From NCBI GenBank assembly GCA_934279105.1, contig CAKQWR010000084.1:1-8461 (forward strand): 8,461 nucleotides of DNA. Reading direction: 5' to 3'. Shown here in pieces: positions 1 through 4,696 of this stretch. A program made the translations under genes and the position numbers. This DNA is from an uncultured Oribacterium sp. (lineage in GTDB: Bacteria; Bacillota; Clostridia; Lachnospirales; Lachnospiraceae). The notes under the pieces were generated by a model. That model did not search any database. It saw nothing but the letters and a program-made list of their open reading frames with translations, and was not told the origin of the DNA. The stretch's first letter is position 1, and each line of letters opens with the position of its first letter.

Positions 1-488
1 TCCTGCCACAGGAACTCACGGGTTCTCAGGAACGGACGGGTGGTCTTCTCCCAACGAACGACGGATACCCACTGGTTAAGTATCTGTGGAAGATCACGAT
101 AGGACTTTACCACCTTGGAGAAATAATCACAGAACAGTGTCTCGGAGGTCGGACGAACGCAGAGACGCTCCTCCAGCTTCTTCTGTCCACCCTCGGTTAC
201 CCAGGCAACCTCCGGTGCGAAGCCCTGTACGTGATCCTTCTCCTTCTGAAGAAGAGACTCCGGAATCAGCATCGGCATCGCTACATTCTCTACGCCGCTT
301 GCCTTGAAGCGCTGATCCAGCTCATGCATGATGTTCTCCCAAATAGCATAGCCCGCCGGACGGATAACCATGAAACCCTTTACGGAAGAATAATCGGTAA
401 GTTCTGCCTTCTTAACAACGTCTGTGTACCACTGAGCGAAATCCTCCTCCATAGGAGTGATCTGCTCGACAAGTTTCTTGTCTGCCAT
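1..488 (-). CDS. proS: Prolyl-tRNA synthetase, N-terminal part (gene runs off the left edge)
   Basis: This gene charges tRNA-Pro with proline in the cytoplasm. About 162 residues are visible, starting [17 protein letters not shown]. The class II aaRS motif 1 region is seen as a [16 protein letters not shown] stretch followed by [11 protein letters not shown]. Further on comes [13 protein letters not shown], and motif 2 appears as [13 protein letters not shown], with the Arg-x-Glu pair that contacts ATP and the tRNA end. The short spacing and the [21 protein letters not shown] segment fit the archaeal/eukaryotic-type ProRS found in many Clostridia, not the longer E. coli type with an inserted editing domain. 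The ATG at 486-488 is chosen because an AAAGG sits about nine bases upstream. An in-frame ATG two codons earlier would leave almost no spacing. The C-terminal catalytic motif 3 and anticodon-binding domain lie outside the window. No T-box leader is recognisable upstream. Confidence 0.95.
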   Translation of the reverse strand, partial: MADKKLVEQITPMEEDFAQWYTDVVKKAELTDYSSVKGFMVIRPAGYAIWENIMHELDQRFKASGVENVAMPMLIPESLLQKEKDHVQGFAPEVAWVTEGGQKKLEERLCVRPTSETLFCDYFSKVVKSYRDLPQILNQWVSVVRWEKTTRPFLRTREFLWQ

Positions 489-569
489 AATCATAGCCTT
501 TCTTTTTCAATGCAGCGACACCGTCGCACTTCCTTCGTGCCTTGCCACCGCAGGTTTATATGCGCATCT

Positions 570-597
570 ATTTTAGCATGTGGGCCCGAATTTACAA
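570..597 (-). promoter_or_regulatory. Predicted promoter of proS
   Basis: Read on the minus strand there is TTGTAA (592-597), a 16-base spacer, and TAAAAT (570-575) preceded by TG in extended -10 position. This predicts transcription starting near 563 and a leader of about 75 bases. The leader holds two small perfect hairpins: GCGAC-GGT-GTCGC, and GCAC/GTGC just upstream of it. The same TAAAATAGAT string appears in the predicted lactonase promoter at 3838, which supports a common sigma-A type signal. This is a pattern match only. Confidence 0.5.
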
Positions 598-632
598 GAA
601 CTATTCGAGAGAAGGTCGCCGGACAGGCAAAT

Positions 633-808
633 GATGCCCCGCAGGGTGGACCCTGCGGGGCATCCCCGTGATTATACAAAGAGACGATGCCATTCGATGC
701 GCCTACGGCGCGGGCATCGTCGCTTGATTTTGCCACCGAGGTGGCAAAACGGCCTCGCCGCCCGGGGGCATCACGGGGACCCTTGCCCCTGCGGGGCATC
801 CCCGTGAT
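633..808 (-). repeat. Modular G+C-rich hairpin repeat, copy A
   Basis: This fills the spacer between the VOC gene stop and the proS promoter. Read on the minus strand from 808 there are four parts. (1) A hairpin at 808-770: ATCACGGGGA pairs with TCCCCGTGAT, enclosing TGCCCC-GCA-GGGGCA with a four-base bulge. (2) A linker GCCCCCGGGCGGCG (769-756). (3) A middle segment with two more hairpins: the 10-bp TTTTGCCACC palindrome at 728-749, and GACGATGCC/GGCATCGTC at 683-721 enclosing GCGCC-TAC-GGCGC. (4) A second ATCACGGGGATG leading into a perfect 14-bp stem (633-646 with 651-664, loop TGGA). Parts 1, 2 and 4 recur at 3882-3960 in the other orientation. The outer hairpin touches the VOC stop codon, so it may also act as a transcript end. 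It has no U-run, so a classic intrinsic terminator is not shown. Short open frames across it look spurious. Confidence 0.75.
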
Positions 809-1191
809 TAATACTGCTTCAGGTGGATTGCGAAGCCTGCGATCTGCTTATCGAGGTAGATGAACATGAGGCTGCCGTCCGGATTCTTCTTCGCCGTCTC
901 TGCCTTTACGCCCATGCCGCGCTTCTCGAAGAATGCAACAGCTGCGTCTACATCATGGCAGCCGATGGCGATATGGCCCTTCTCACCAGGTCCGTCCTTC
1001 TTCATGATCTCGATGAGGTCCGAAGCGAAAATAGAGCTGTTGCCGACTCTCGGGATGAAGCCCATAAGTGTCTGGAACTCGTCCGCGATCTTCAGCGCGT
1101 CCTCCTCGCCATTTGCATTGATACCCACATGCAGTACACAGAGACCGAGCTCCTTCACTGCATCATAATCCTTTGACATCTGATCTGCCAT
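808..1191 (-). CDS. VOC (glyoxalase-fold) protein, related to the C-terminal domain of clostridial KDPG aldolase fusions
   Basis: This is a 127-residue single-domain protein of the vicinal oxygen chelate superfamily. These proteins usually bind a divalent metal and act on small oxygenated substrates. Two beta-alpha-beta-beta-beta halves can be traced: LCVLHVGINANGEEDALKIAD with TLMGFIPRVGNSSIF and LIEIMK, then GHIAIGCHDVDAAVAFFEKRG with GSLMFIYLD and AGFAIHL. Candidate metal ligands are H21, E61 and H73. The HVGIN, VGNSSIFA, EIMK, GHIAI and GFAIHL strings resemble the domain fused behind KDPG/KHG aldolase (Eda) in Firmicutes; this is from memory of the family, with no alignment run. No aldolase gene is adjacent, so the substrate is unknown. 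The ATG at 1189-1191 has AGGAGG seven bases upstream. An ATG two codons earlier would sit only one base from that site, and a longer in-frame extension is unlikely. Confidence 0.8.
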   Translation of the reverse strand: MADQMSKDYDAVKELGLCVLHVGINANGEEDALKIADEFQTLMGFIPRVGNSSIFASDLIEIMKKDGPGEKGHIAIGCHDVDAAVAFFEKRGMGVKAETAKKNPDGSLMFIYLDKQIAGFAIHLKQY

Positions 1192-1282
1192 GTTCATACC
1201 TCCTGTTGTCTCGTCAATTGTTTCCGCCACTGACCTCTGCCGATGCAGACGACCTCTGTCGAGACACCCGCCCGCGAGGCAG

Positions 1283-1294
1283 TAAAGCGCTTTA
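1283..1294. promoter_or_regulatory. Perfect 12-bp palindrome TAAAGCGCTTTA, possible operator
   Basis: The palindrome lies in the 131-bp spacer between the chorismate synthase stop and the VOC start. It shares the AAGCG-CTT core of CcpA catabolite-repression (cre) sites. That would fit a sugar-acid role for the VOC gene, but the flanking TG/CA of the cre consensus is missing. No convincing -10/-35 pair was found around it, so this is a tentative site. Confidence 0.25.
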
Positions 1295-1322
1295 TGAATT
1301 AAAGATACTCTTTCTCTTTTAC

Positions 1323-2537
1323 TTAATCAAGCGGGTAGATTTCCTGCAGGAACTCCATGCGTGCACCCATATTCTCGAGGAGCGCGTCGAGTACCGTGAT
1401 GGCCACCATACATTCGACGACGACACAAGCTCGCTCGACGACGGTTGGATCGTGACGGCCCTTGATTTCGATGGTGACATTGTCGCCCTCTTCGTTGGCC
1501 GTTTCCTGCGGACGGGCGATGGACGGCGTCGGCTTGAAGTAAGCACGGAGCACGATTTCAGCACCGTCGGACATGCCGCCGAGGATACCGCCGGCATGGT
1601 TCGTTTTCACGTGGAAAACCTCCTCGATGCCATCAAGCTCACCACTGGCGAGCAGCGTTTCAAACTCTTCCTCTGTAAGCGGTGCTTCATCATGAAGTGC
1701 ACGTGCGCGGTTGACATCCTCGAGACTCGGCTGATGCTCGTAATCCTCGTCTTCTTCATCGACCTCCATCGGAGCAATCGGCACAGCGACGGCCTCGAAA
1801 CCATCATTGTGCTCGGAACCGAGTTCCCGCGCTGCCTTCGTACCATCGCCGATTTCCACAGCCTTCACTGCACCAATCGACATCACGGCTTGCGCGACGC
1901 GTGCATCGAGCTTGTCGAATACCGGCTCGCCGATACCGGTCGGCATATTATTCACGAAGCAGGTGACGACACCGCCGGCACTGTTCTTCTCATCGCGCAG
2001 CTCGAGGATACGCTGATCTGCCGCCTCACGGCCGGCCGGGGTCGTCACGTCGATACCGGCGAGCTCCGTAACCTCCGCATCGACAGTGATCCCAAGCTCT
2101 GACAGCACCTTCGCCGCCACTGCACCACCGGCTACACGCGCAAGCGTCTCACGTCCGCTGGAGCGTCCACCACCACGATAATCACGAAAACCGTACTTCT
2201 CATAGAAGCCGTAATCCGCGTGACCCGGGCGGAATACATGGGCGATGTCCGAGTAATCCTTGCTATGCTGGTCACTGTTCCGAACCATGATGGCAATCGG
2301 GGTACCAGTCGTTTTTCCCTCGAAAACACCGGAGAGAATCTCGATCCGATCATCTTCCTTTCGCTGGGTCGTCTTCAGATTCTGTCCCGGCTTCCGTCGG
2401 TCCATATATGGCTGAATGTCCTCTTCGGACAGCGCAAGCCCCGCCGGACAGCCGTCGATGATAACGCCAAGTGCCGGACCGTGTGACTCGCCGAAGGTGG
2501 TGATACGAAATAGTTTGCCAAATGTATTGCCTGCCAT
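1323..2537 (-). CDS. aroC: Chorismate synthase with an acidic insert
   Basis: Chorismate synthase converts 5-enolpyruvylshikimate-3-phosphate to chorismate, the last shikimate-pathway step, using reduced FMN. The 404-residue product carries the family signatures: FGESHG at 15-20, RPGHADYG at 103-110, GGGRSSGRET at 122-131, TNHAGGILGG at 312-321 and RHDP at 361-364. These include the active-site histidines and the FMN/EPSP-binding basic residues. Between GSEHNDGF (240-247) and the conserved KTNHAGG strand (from 311) lies an acidic stretch of about 60 residues (DEEDEDYE, then EEAPLTEEEFETLLASGELD-like sequence). Most bacterial enzymes have only a short loop there. The ATG at 2535-2537 starts the typical AGNTFGKLFRI N-terminus and has an AGGGGG site four to five bases upstream. 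The upstream in-frame ATG lacks such a site. The enzyme should be functional because all signatures are intact; the role of the insert is unknown. Confidence 0.97.
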   Translation of the reverse strand: MAGNTFGKLFRITTFGESHGPALGVIIDGCPAGLALSEEDIQPYMDRRKPGQNLKTTQRKEDDRIEILSGVFEGKTTGTPIAIMVRNSDQHSKDYSDIAHVFRPGHADYGFYEKYGFRDYRGGGRSSGRETLARVAGGAVAAKVLSELGITVDAEVTELAGIDVTTPAGREAADQRILELRDEKNSAGGVVTCFVNNMPTGIGEPVFDKLDARVAQAVMSIGAVKAVEIGDGTKAARELGSEHNDGFEAVAVPIAPMEVDEEDEDYEHQPSLEDVNRARALHDEAPLTEEEFETLLASGELDGIEEVFHVKTNHAGGILGGMSDGAEIVLRAYFKPTPSIARPQETANEEGDNVTIEIKGRHDPTVVERACVVVECMVAITVLDALLENMGARMEFLQEIYPLD

Positions 2538-2556
2538 GGATGTCCCCCTAACTACA

Positions 2557-2586
2557 GAATGGAGAGTGCATCTGCTCTCTCCATTC
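2557..2586 (-). promoter_or_regulatory. Perfect 10-bp hairpin in the aroC leader
   Basis: GAATGGAGAG (2557-2566) is exactly complementary to CTCTCCATTC (2577-2586), with a ten-base loop. It ends 20 bases upstream of the aroC start codon. It could be a protein-binding operator or a leader hairpin placed just before the ribosome binding site. There is no U-run, so an intrinsic terminator is unlikely. The arms contain GGAGAG, which can look like a Shine-Dalgarno sequence but is not positioned for any start codon seen here. Confidence 0.45.
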
Positions 2587-2703
2587 AAAACGTTCTATCA
2601 TCGAACTGCACTCGCCATAAGCGAAGCGTCGTATCCGATGTTTTTTCTACTTTCAGACAGTTCCACTCTACGTTGGTTTGTCTGTTCTATACGACCTATT
2701 CTA

Positions 2704-3783
2704 TTATTTGCCGGATGGCAGCTTCACCATGCAGATGCAGTTCGGCTCATCCACCGGAACATCGCGTGCGCTCATAACGAGAAGACCTGTATCATAATCC
2801 ATCGAGAAGAAGGTAATCGTACCGGATTCGTTGTTCGCTGCCGCGATATGCTTCTCATCTGGGAAGATGCAGAAATCCTTCGGATAAACACCGGAAACTG
2901 GAAGTGAACTCTTCATCGTCAGAAGGCCTGTCTCTATATCACGCTCATACATCGTAATCGTATTGATGCCAGCATTGGACACAAACAGATGTTTCGCATC
3001 CTTATCCGGCGAGAAGCGCATCTGACAAGCTGCGATCAGCGGGCTGTTGGACGGATCATTATGTGTCGAGATCGTCTGAATCTTTTCGAGATTAATGTCG
3101 TTCGGCTTCTTACCTTCCGTGAAACGGAAAACGTCGACTACATTCTTCACCTCGTACATAAGGTAGAGATATTTCCGATCCGGTGAGAAACGGAAGTGGC
3201 GCGGTGCGGACTGGAGCTCACAACGGATGGTGTCGATCTGGCGCATCTTGCCATCGAGCTTATCGAAACGGAACACGCGTACCTGGTCGATACCGAGGTC
3301 AGCTACGAGGATATACTTCTGATCATCGGTCATACGTGCGCAGGATACATGCGGACGGAAGGTACGCTCTGCGACAGAACCGATGCCCTTATCAAACACA
3401 CCATCGACGATCGGTCCGACCGATCCATCCGGTTCAAGTGCGAGCAATGTTGCCTTGCCATCGTGATAACCGGATACCATCAGGTACTGGTCGAACTGGT
3501 CGATGGCCAGATGACAGCCACGCATACCGCGGATATTCTGGGTGTTCAGCTTCTGAAGCGCACCATTCTCGAGGATACGGAATGCAACGACACCCTCATC
3601 TGCGATGGAATACAGCGTTTTCTGATCTCTCGACGCTACAAGATAGGAGGAGTTGTTCACCTCAATTTCGGTCCGCTTCGTAAAGGTTCCCTTCTCTACA
3701 TCGACATCACAAATCGTGATGCCCTTCGCGTTTCCCGTGTAGCTGTAGGAACCGATATATGCCATGTACTTATCTTTACTCAT
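2704..3783 (-). CDS. Lactonase-family seven-bladed beta-propeller protein, probable 6-phosphogluconolactonase
   Basis: The 359-residue protein fits the lactonase (YbhE/Pgl-type, PF10282-like) propeller family in length and repeats. Members hydrolyse 6-phosphogluconolactone in the oxidative pentose phosphate pathway, though some act on other lactones. Blade motifs are seen as YIGSYSYTGNAKGI (9-22), FRPHVSCARMTDDQKYILVA (142-161) followed by DLGIDQVRVFRFD, SAPRHFRFSPDRKYLYLMYE (192-211), LFVSNAGINTITMYERD (266-282) and YPKDFCIFPDEKHIAAANN (300-318). No signal peptide is seen, so a cytoplasmic location is likely. The ATG at 3781-3783 (MSKDKYMAYIG) is preferred because GAGAGG lies about nine bases upstream. 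An ATG 14 codons earlier has no ribosome binding site and would add a basic, non-conserved tail. No glucose-6-phosphate dehydrogenase gene is in the window, so the precise substrate is inferred from family only. Confidence 0.85.
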   Translation of the reverse strand: MSKDKYMAYIGSYSYTGNAKGITICDVDVEKGTFTKRTEIEVNNSSYLVASRDQKTLYSIADEGVVAFRILENGALQKLNTQNIRGMRGCHLAIDQFDQYLMVSGYHDGKATLLALEPDGSVGPIVDGVFDKGIGSVAERTFRPHVSCARMTDDQKYILVADLGIDQVRVFRFDKLDGKMRQIDTIRCELQSAPRHFRFSPDRKYLYLMYEVKNVVDVFRFTEGKKPNDINLEKIQTISTHNDPSNSPLIAACQMRFSPDKDAKHLFVSNAGINTITMYERDIETGLLTMKSSLPVSGVYPKDFCIFPDEKHIAAANNESGTITFFSMDYDTGLLVMSARDVPVDEPNCICMVKLPSGK

Positions 3784-3837
3784 ACTTCTGCCTCTCCCGA
3801 CGTCCTTTCGGGCGTACATCTTCATAAAATCGAATCT

Positions 3838-3877
3838 ATTTTACCACAATTCCCGCGCTTGTTACAATGCTAACAAG
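3838..3877 (-). promoter_or_regulatory. Predicted lactonase promoter with an overlapping dyad operator
   Basis: On the minus strand there is TTGTAA (3862-3867), an 18-base spacer, then TAAAAT (3838-3843). This leaves a leader of about 45 bases before the lactonase start. A perfect inverted repeat, CTTGTTA-N6-TAACAAG (3858-3877), covers the -35 box. A repressor bound there would block the promoter. The regulator is not identifiable from the site, and it differs from the AAGTTAG sites at the feo promoter. Confidence 0.45.
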
Positions 3878-3881
3878 TAAT

Positions 3882-3960
3882 ATCACGAGGATGCCCCATA
3901 GGGGCTCCCGTGATGCCCCCGGGCGGCGCAGGCATGGTCTCCTTATTTATCACGGGGATG
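3882..3960 (+). repeat. Modular G+C-rich hairpin repeat, copy B
   Basis: This is the second copy of the element at 633-808, in opposite orientation. A first hairpin (3882-3914) pairs ATCACG with CGTGAT and GCCCC with GGGGC around an ATA loop. The same linker GCCCCCGGGCGGCG (3915-3928) follows. Next comes GGCATGGTCTCCTTATTT, matching GGCATCGTCTCTTTGTAT-like sequence of copy A, and then ATCACGGGGATG (3949-3960). About 62 bp of the middle segment of copy A are missing here. The last ATCACGGGGATG runs directly into the long inverted repeat at 3954-4221 in place of the short 14-bp stem of copy A. Confidence 0.7.
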
Positions 3961-4221
3961 ACCCACATCGAAGCCTGGTCCGGAGGGCGAATACCGGAAG
4001 CACAGTACTGCGAGAACGGAAAAATCTAAAATCGGACGCTAAGAACCAGTAAGTCCTCCGCAAACGACGGAGTTTCCCTGATGGAAACTCCGTGTTGCGG
4101 AGGCGGTCAAAGAAAAATTACTCTAACTGGTTCTAAAGCGTCCGATTTTGATTTTGCACGTTCTCTTCGTATGGCTTCCGGTATTCGCTCTCCGGGCCAG
4201 GCTTCGATGTGGGTCATCCCC
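3954..4221 (+). repeat. 268-bp long inverted-repeat element (one large imperfect hairpin)
   Basis: The left arm starts GGGGATGACCCACATCG and the right arm ends CGATGTGGGTCATCCCC. The outer 48 bases of each arm (3954-4001 and 4174-4221) match at 46 positions. The two differences, 3986/4189 and 3979/4196, are both G-U pairs if read as plus-strand RNA. Further in, AAAATCGGACGCT-AAGAACCAGT (4028-4050) pairs with ACTGGTTCT-AA-AGCGTCCGATTTT (4126-4149). The tip is a separate strong hairpin (4055-4103): CCTCCGCAA/TTGCGGAGG outside ACGGAGTTTCC/GGAAACTCCGT, with loop CTGAT. No protein of interest is encoded. It could be a MITE-like non-autonomous element or a highly structured RNA. CTTATTTAT on the left flank (3942-3950) and CTTATATTTAT on the right (4223-4233) are weakly similar and could be remains of a target duplication. 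Confidence 0.8.
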
Positions 4222-4438
4222 TCTTATATTTATGTCTTGCCAAAATAGCTTTCTGCGTATCGTTCAACTTGCACTCTGCCTGCTCGAGGTCGAGTTCATG
4301 ATGCCCGACGTGGTCACAGCCGTTCTTCGCGTAGCTGCAGAACGCGCAGGCACCGCTTTTTGATACGGCTTTATGAAGACTCCGGAGGATGAGGATCACC
4401 ATAAGTGCGATCAGTCCTCCCACGATGAGATCTCCCAT
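4214..4438 (-). CDS. FeoB-associated Cys-rich small membrane protein
   Basis: This 74-residue protein directly follows feoB, as in many Clostridia. Residues about 4-21 form one hydrophobic membrane segment after a very short N-terminus. A cytoplasmic-type basic turn (RSLHKAVSK) follows, then a small Cys/His region: C31, C34, C41, H43, H46, H47 and C56. This matches the build of the FeoB-associated family (PF12669-like), thought to help FeoB in Fe(II) transport, perhaps by handling iron; the family role is not firmly known. The tail beyond C41 is longer than I would expect for the family. The ATG at 4436-4438 has AAAGGAGG five bases upstream. A 20-codon upstream extension is possible but has no such site. 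The last codons and the TGA stop lie inside the right tip of the inverted repeat at 3954-4221, so the present C-terminus may be created by that element. Confidence 0.8.
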   Translation of the reverse strand: MGDLIVGGLIALMVILILRSLHKAVSKSGACAFCSYAKNGCDHVGHHELDLEQAECKLNDTQKAILARHKYKRG

Positions 4439-4513
4439 AGTTCCTCCTTTCGTACGAAGTGCTTCGAGCTTCACCATCATCGTGATGCTCAGCAGCATGT
4501 CAAATCACCTTTT

Positions 4514-4630
4514 GATGCCGATGTCTCCTGGTCTCGCCATCTGCGTGGTGCCCGGAAGCATTGACCGAATCATGTTCGATGCCAATGTTTTCAGCCCCGT
4601 CATCTGCATGGTGCCTGAAGACATTGGCTC
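4514..4630 (+). ncRNA. Two tandem related hairpins, candidate structured RNA
   Basis: Two copies of a unit beginning GATGCC(A/G)ATGT start 64 bases apart, at 4514 and 4578. In copy 2, GCCAATGTTTTCAG (4581-4594) pairs over 14 bp with CTGAAGACATTGGC (4615-4628). An inner 6-bp stem CGUCAU/AUGGUG (4598-4603 with 4608-4613) carries a CUGC loop. Copy 1 has the same plan: outer stem 4519-4531 with 4551-4563 (two mismatches), inner stem CGCCAU/GUGGUG, and the same CUGC loop. Differences between the copies keep pairing, including one A-U to C-G exchange (4593/4616 versus 4528/4554). Almost all wobble pairs are G-U on the plus strand and would be A-C on the minus strand. That favours a plus-strand RNA, opposite to the feo genes on both sides. 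I recognise no known family, and no clear promoter was found. Confidence 0.5.
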
Positions 4631-4662
4631 AGGATACTTTTATAGTAATCGGAATTTTCGGG

Positions 4663-4688
4663 CCTGCAAGCACTTCCGTGCTTGCAGG
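4663..4688 (-). terminator. Strong hairpin just after feoB
   Basis: CCTGCAAGCAC (4663-4673) and GTGCTTGCAGG (4678-4688) form a perfect 11-bp stem. As minus-strand RNA the loop is GGAA, a stable GNRA tetraloop, and the stem begins eight bases after the feoB stop codon. There is no U-run behind it. It may therefore protect the 3' end or cause partial termination between feoB and the small downstream gene, and is not a clear full terminator. Confidence 0.5.
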
Positions 4689-4696
4689 TCGAGGAT

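Noticed and set aside
489..570. T-box leader before proS
   Set aside because: The short leader has only two small hairpins. It lacks the T-box antiterminator sequence and a terminator, and is too short.
728..749. Classic intrinsic terminator for the VOC gene
   Set aside because: The palindrome has T and A runs inside its stem but no U-run following the stem on either strand.
491..807. Short open frames on both strands across the repeat, with peptides such as RDAPGRRG and GDAPQGPPCGAS
   Set aside because: They arise from translating the hairpin repeat. Similar strings (RDAPGRR, HGDDP) appear in a frame across copy B at 3867-4052. They lack ribosome binding sites and look like typical spurious hypothetical proteins.
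1173..2102. Long plus-strand open frame of 309 codons opposite aroC
   Set aside because: It lies antisense to the fully conserved chorismate synthase gene, has no family resemblance, and results from codon bias of the real gene.
3954..4221. Retron ncRNA or integron attC site
   Set aside because: There is no reverse transcriptase or integrase nearby. The expected branching-G/msr layout and the attC GTTRRRY core sites are not seen.
4514..4630. Two-repeat CRISPR array
   Set aside because: The units are diverged along their whole length with no constant repeat and variable spacer pattern. They are better explained as duplicated hairpins.
4514..4630. Guanidine-II (mini-ykkC) riboswitch
   Set aside because: The arrangement is tandem, but the loops are CUGC instead of ACGR, the stems are much longer, and no guanidine carrier gene follows.
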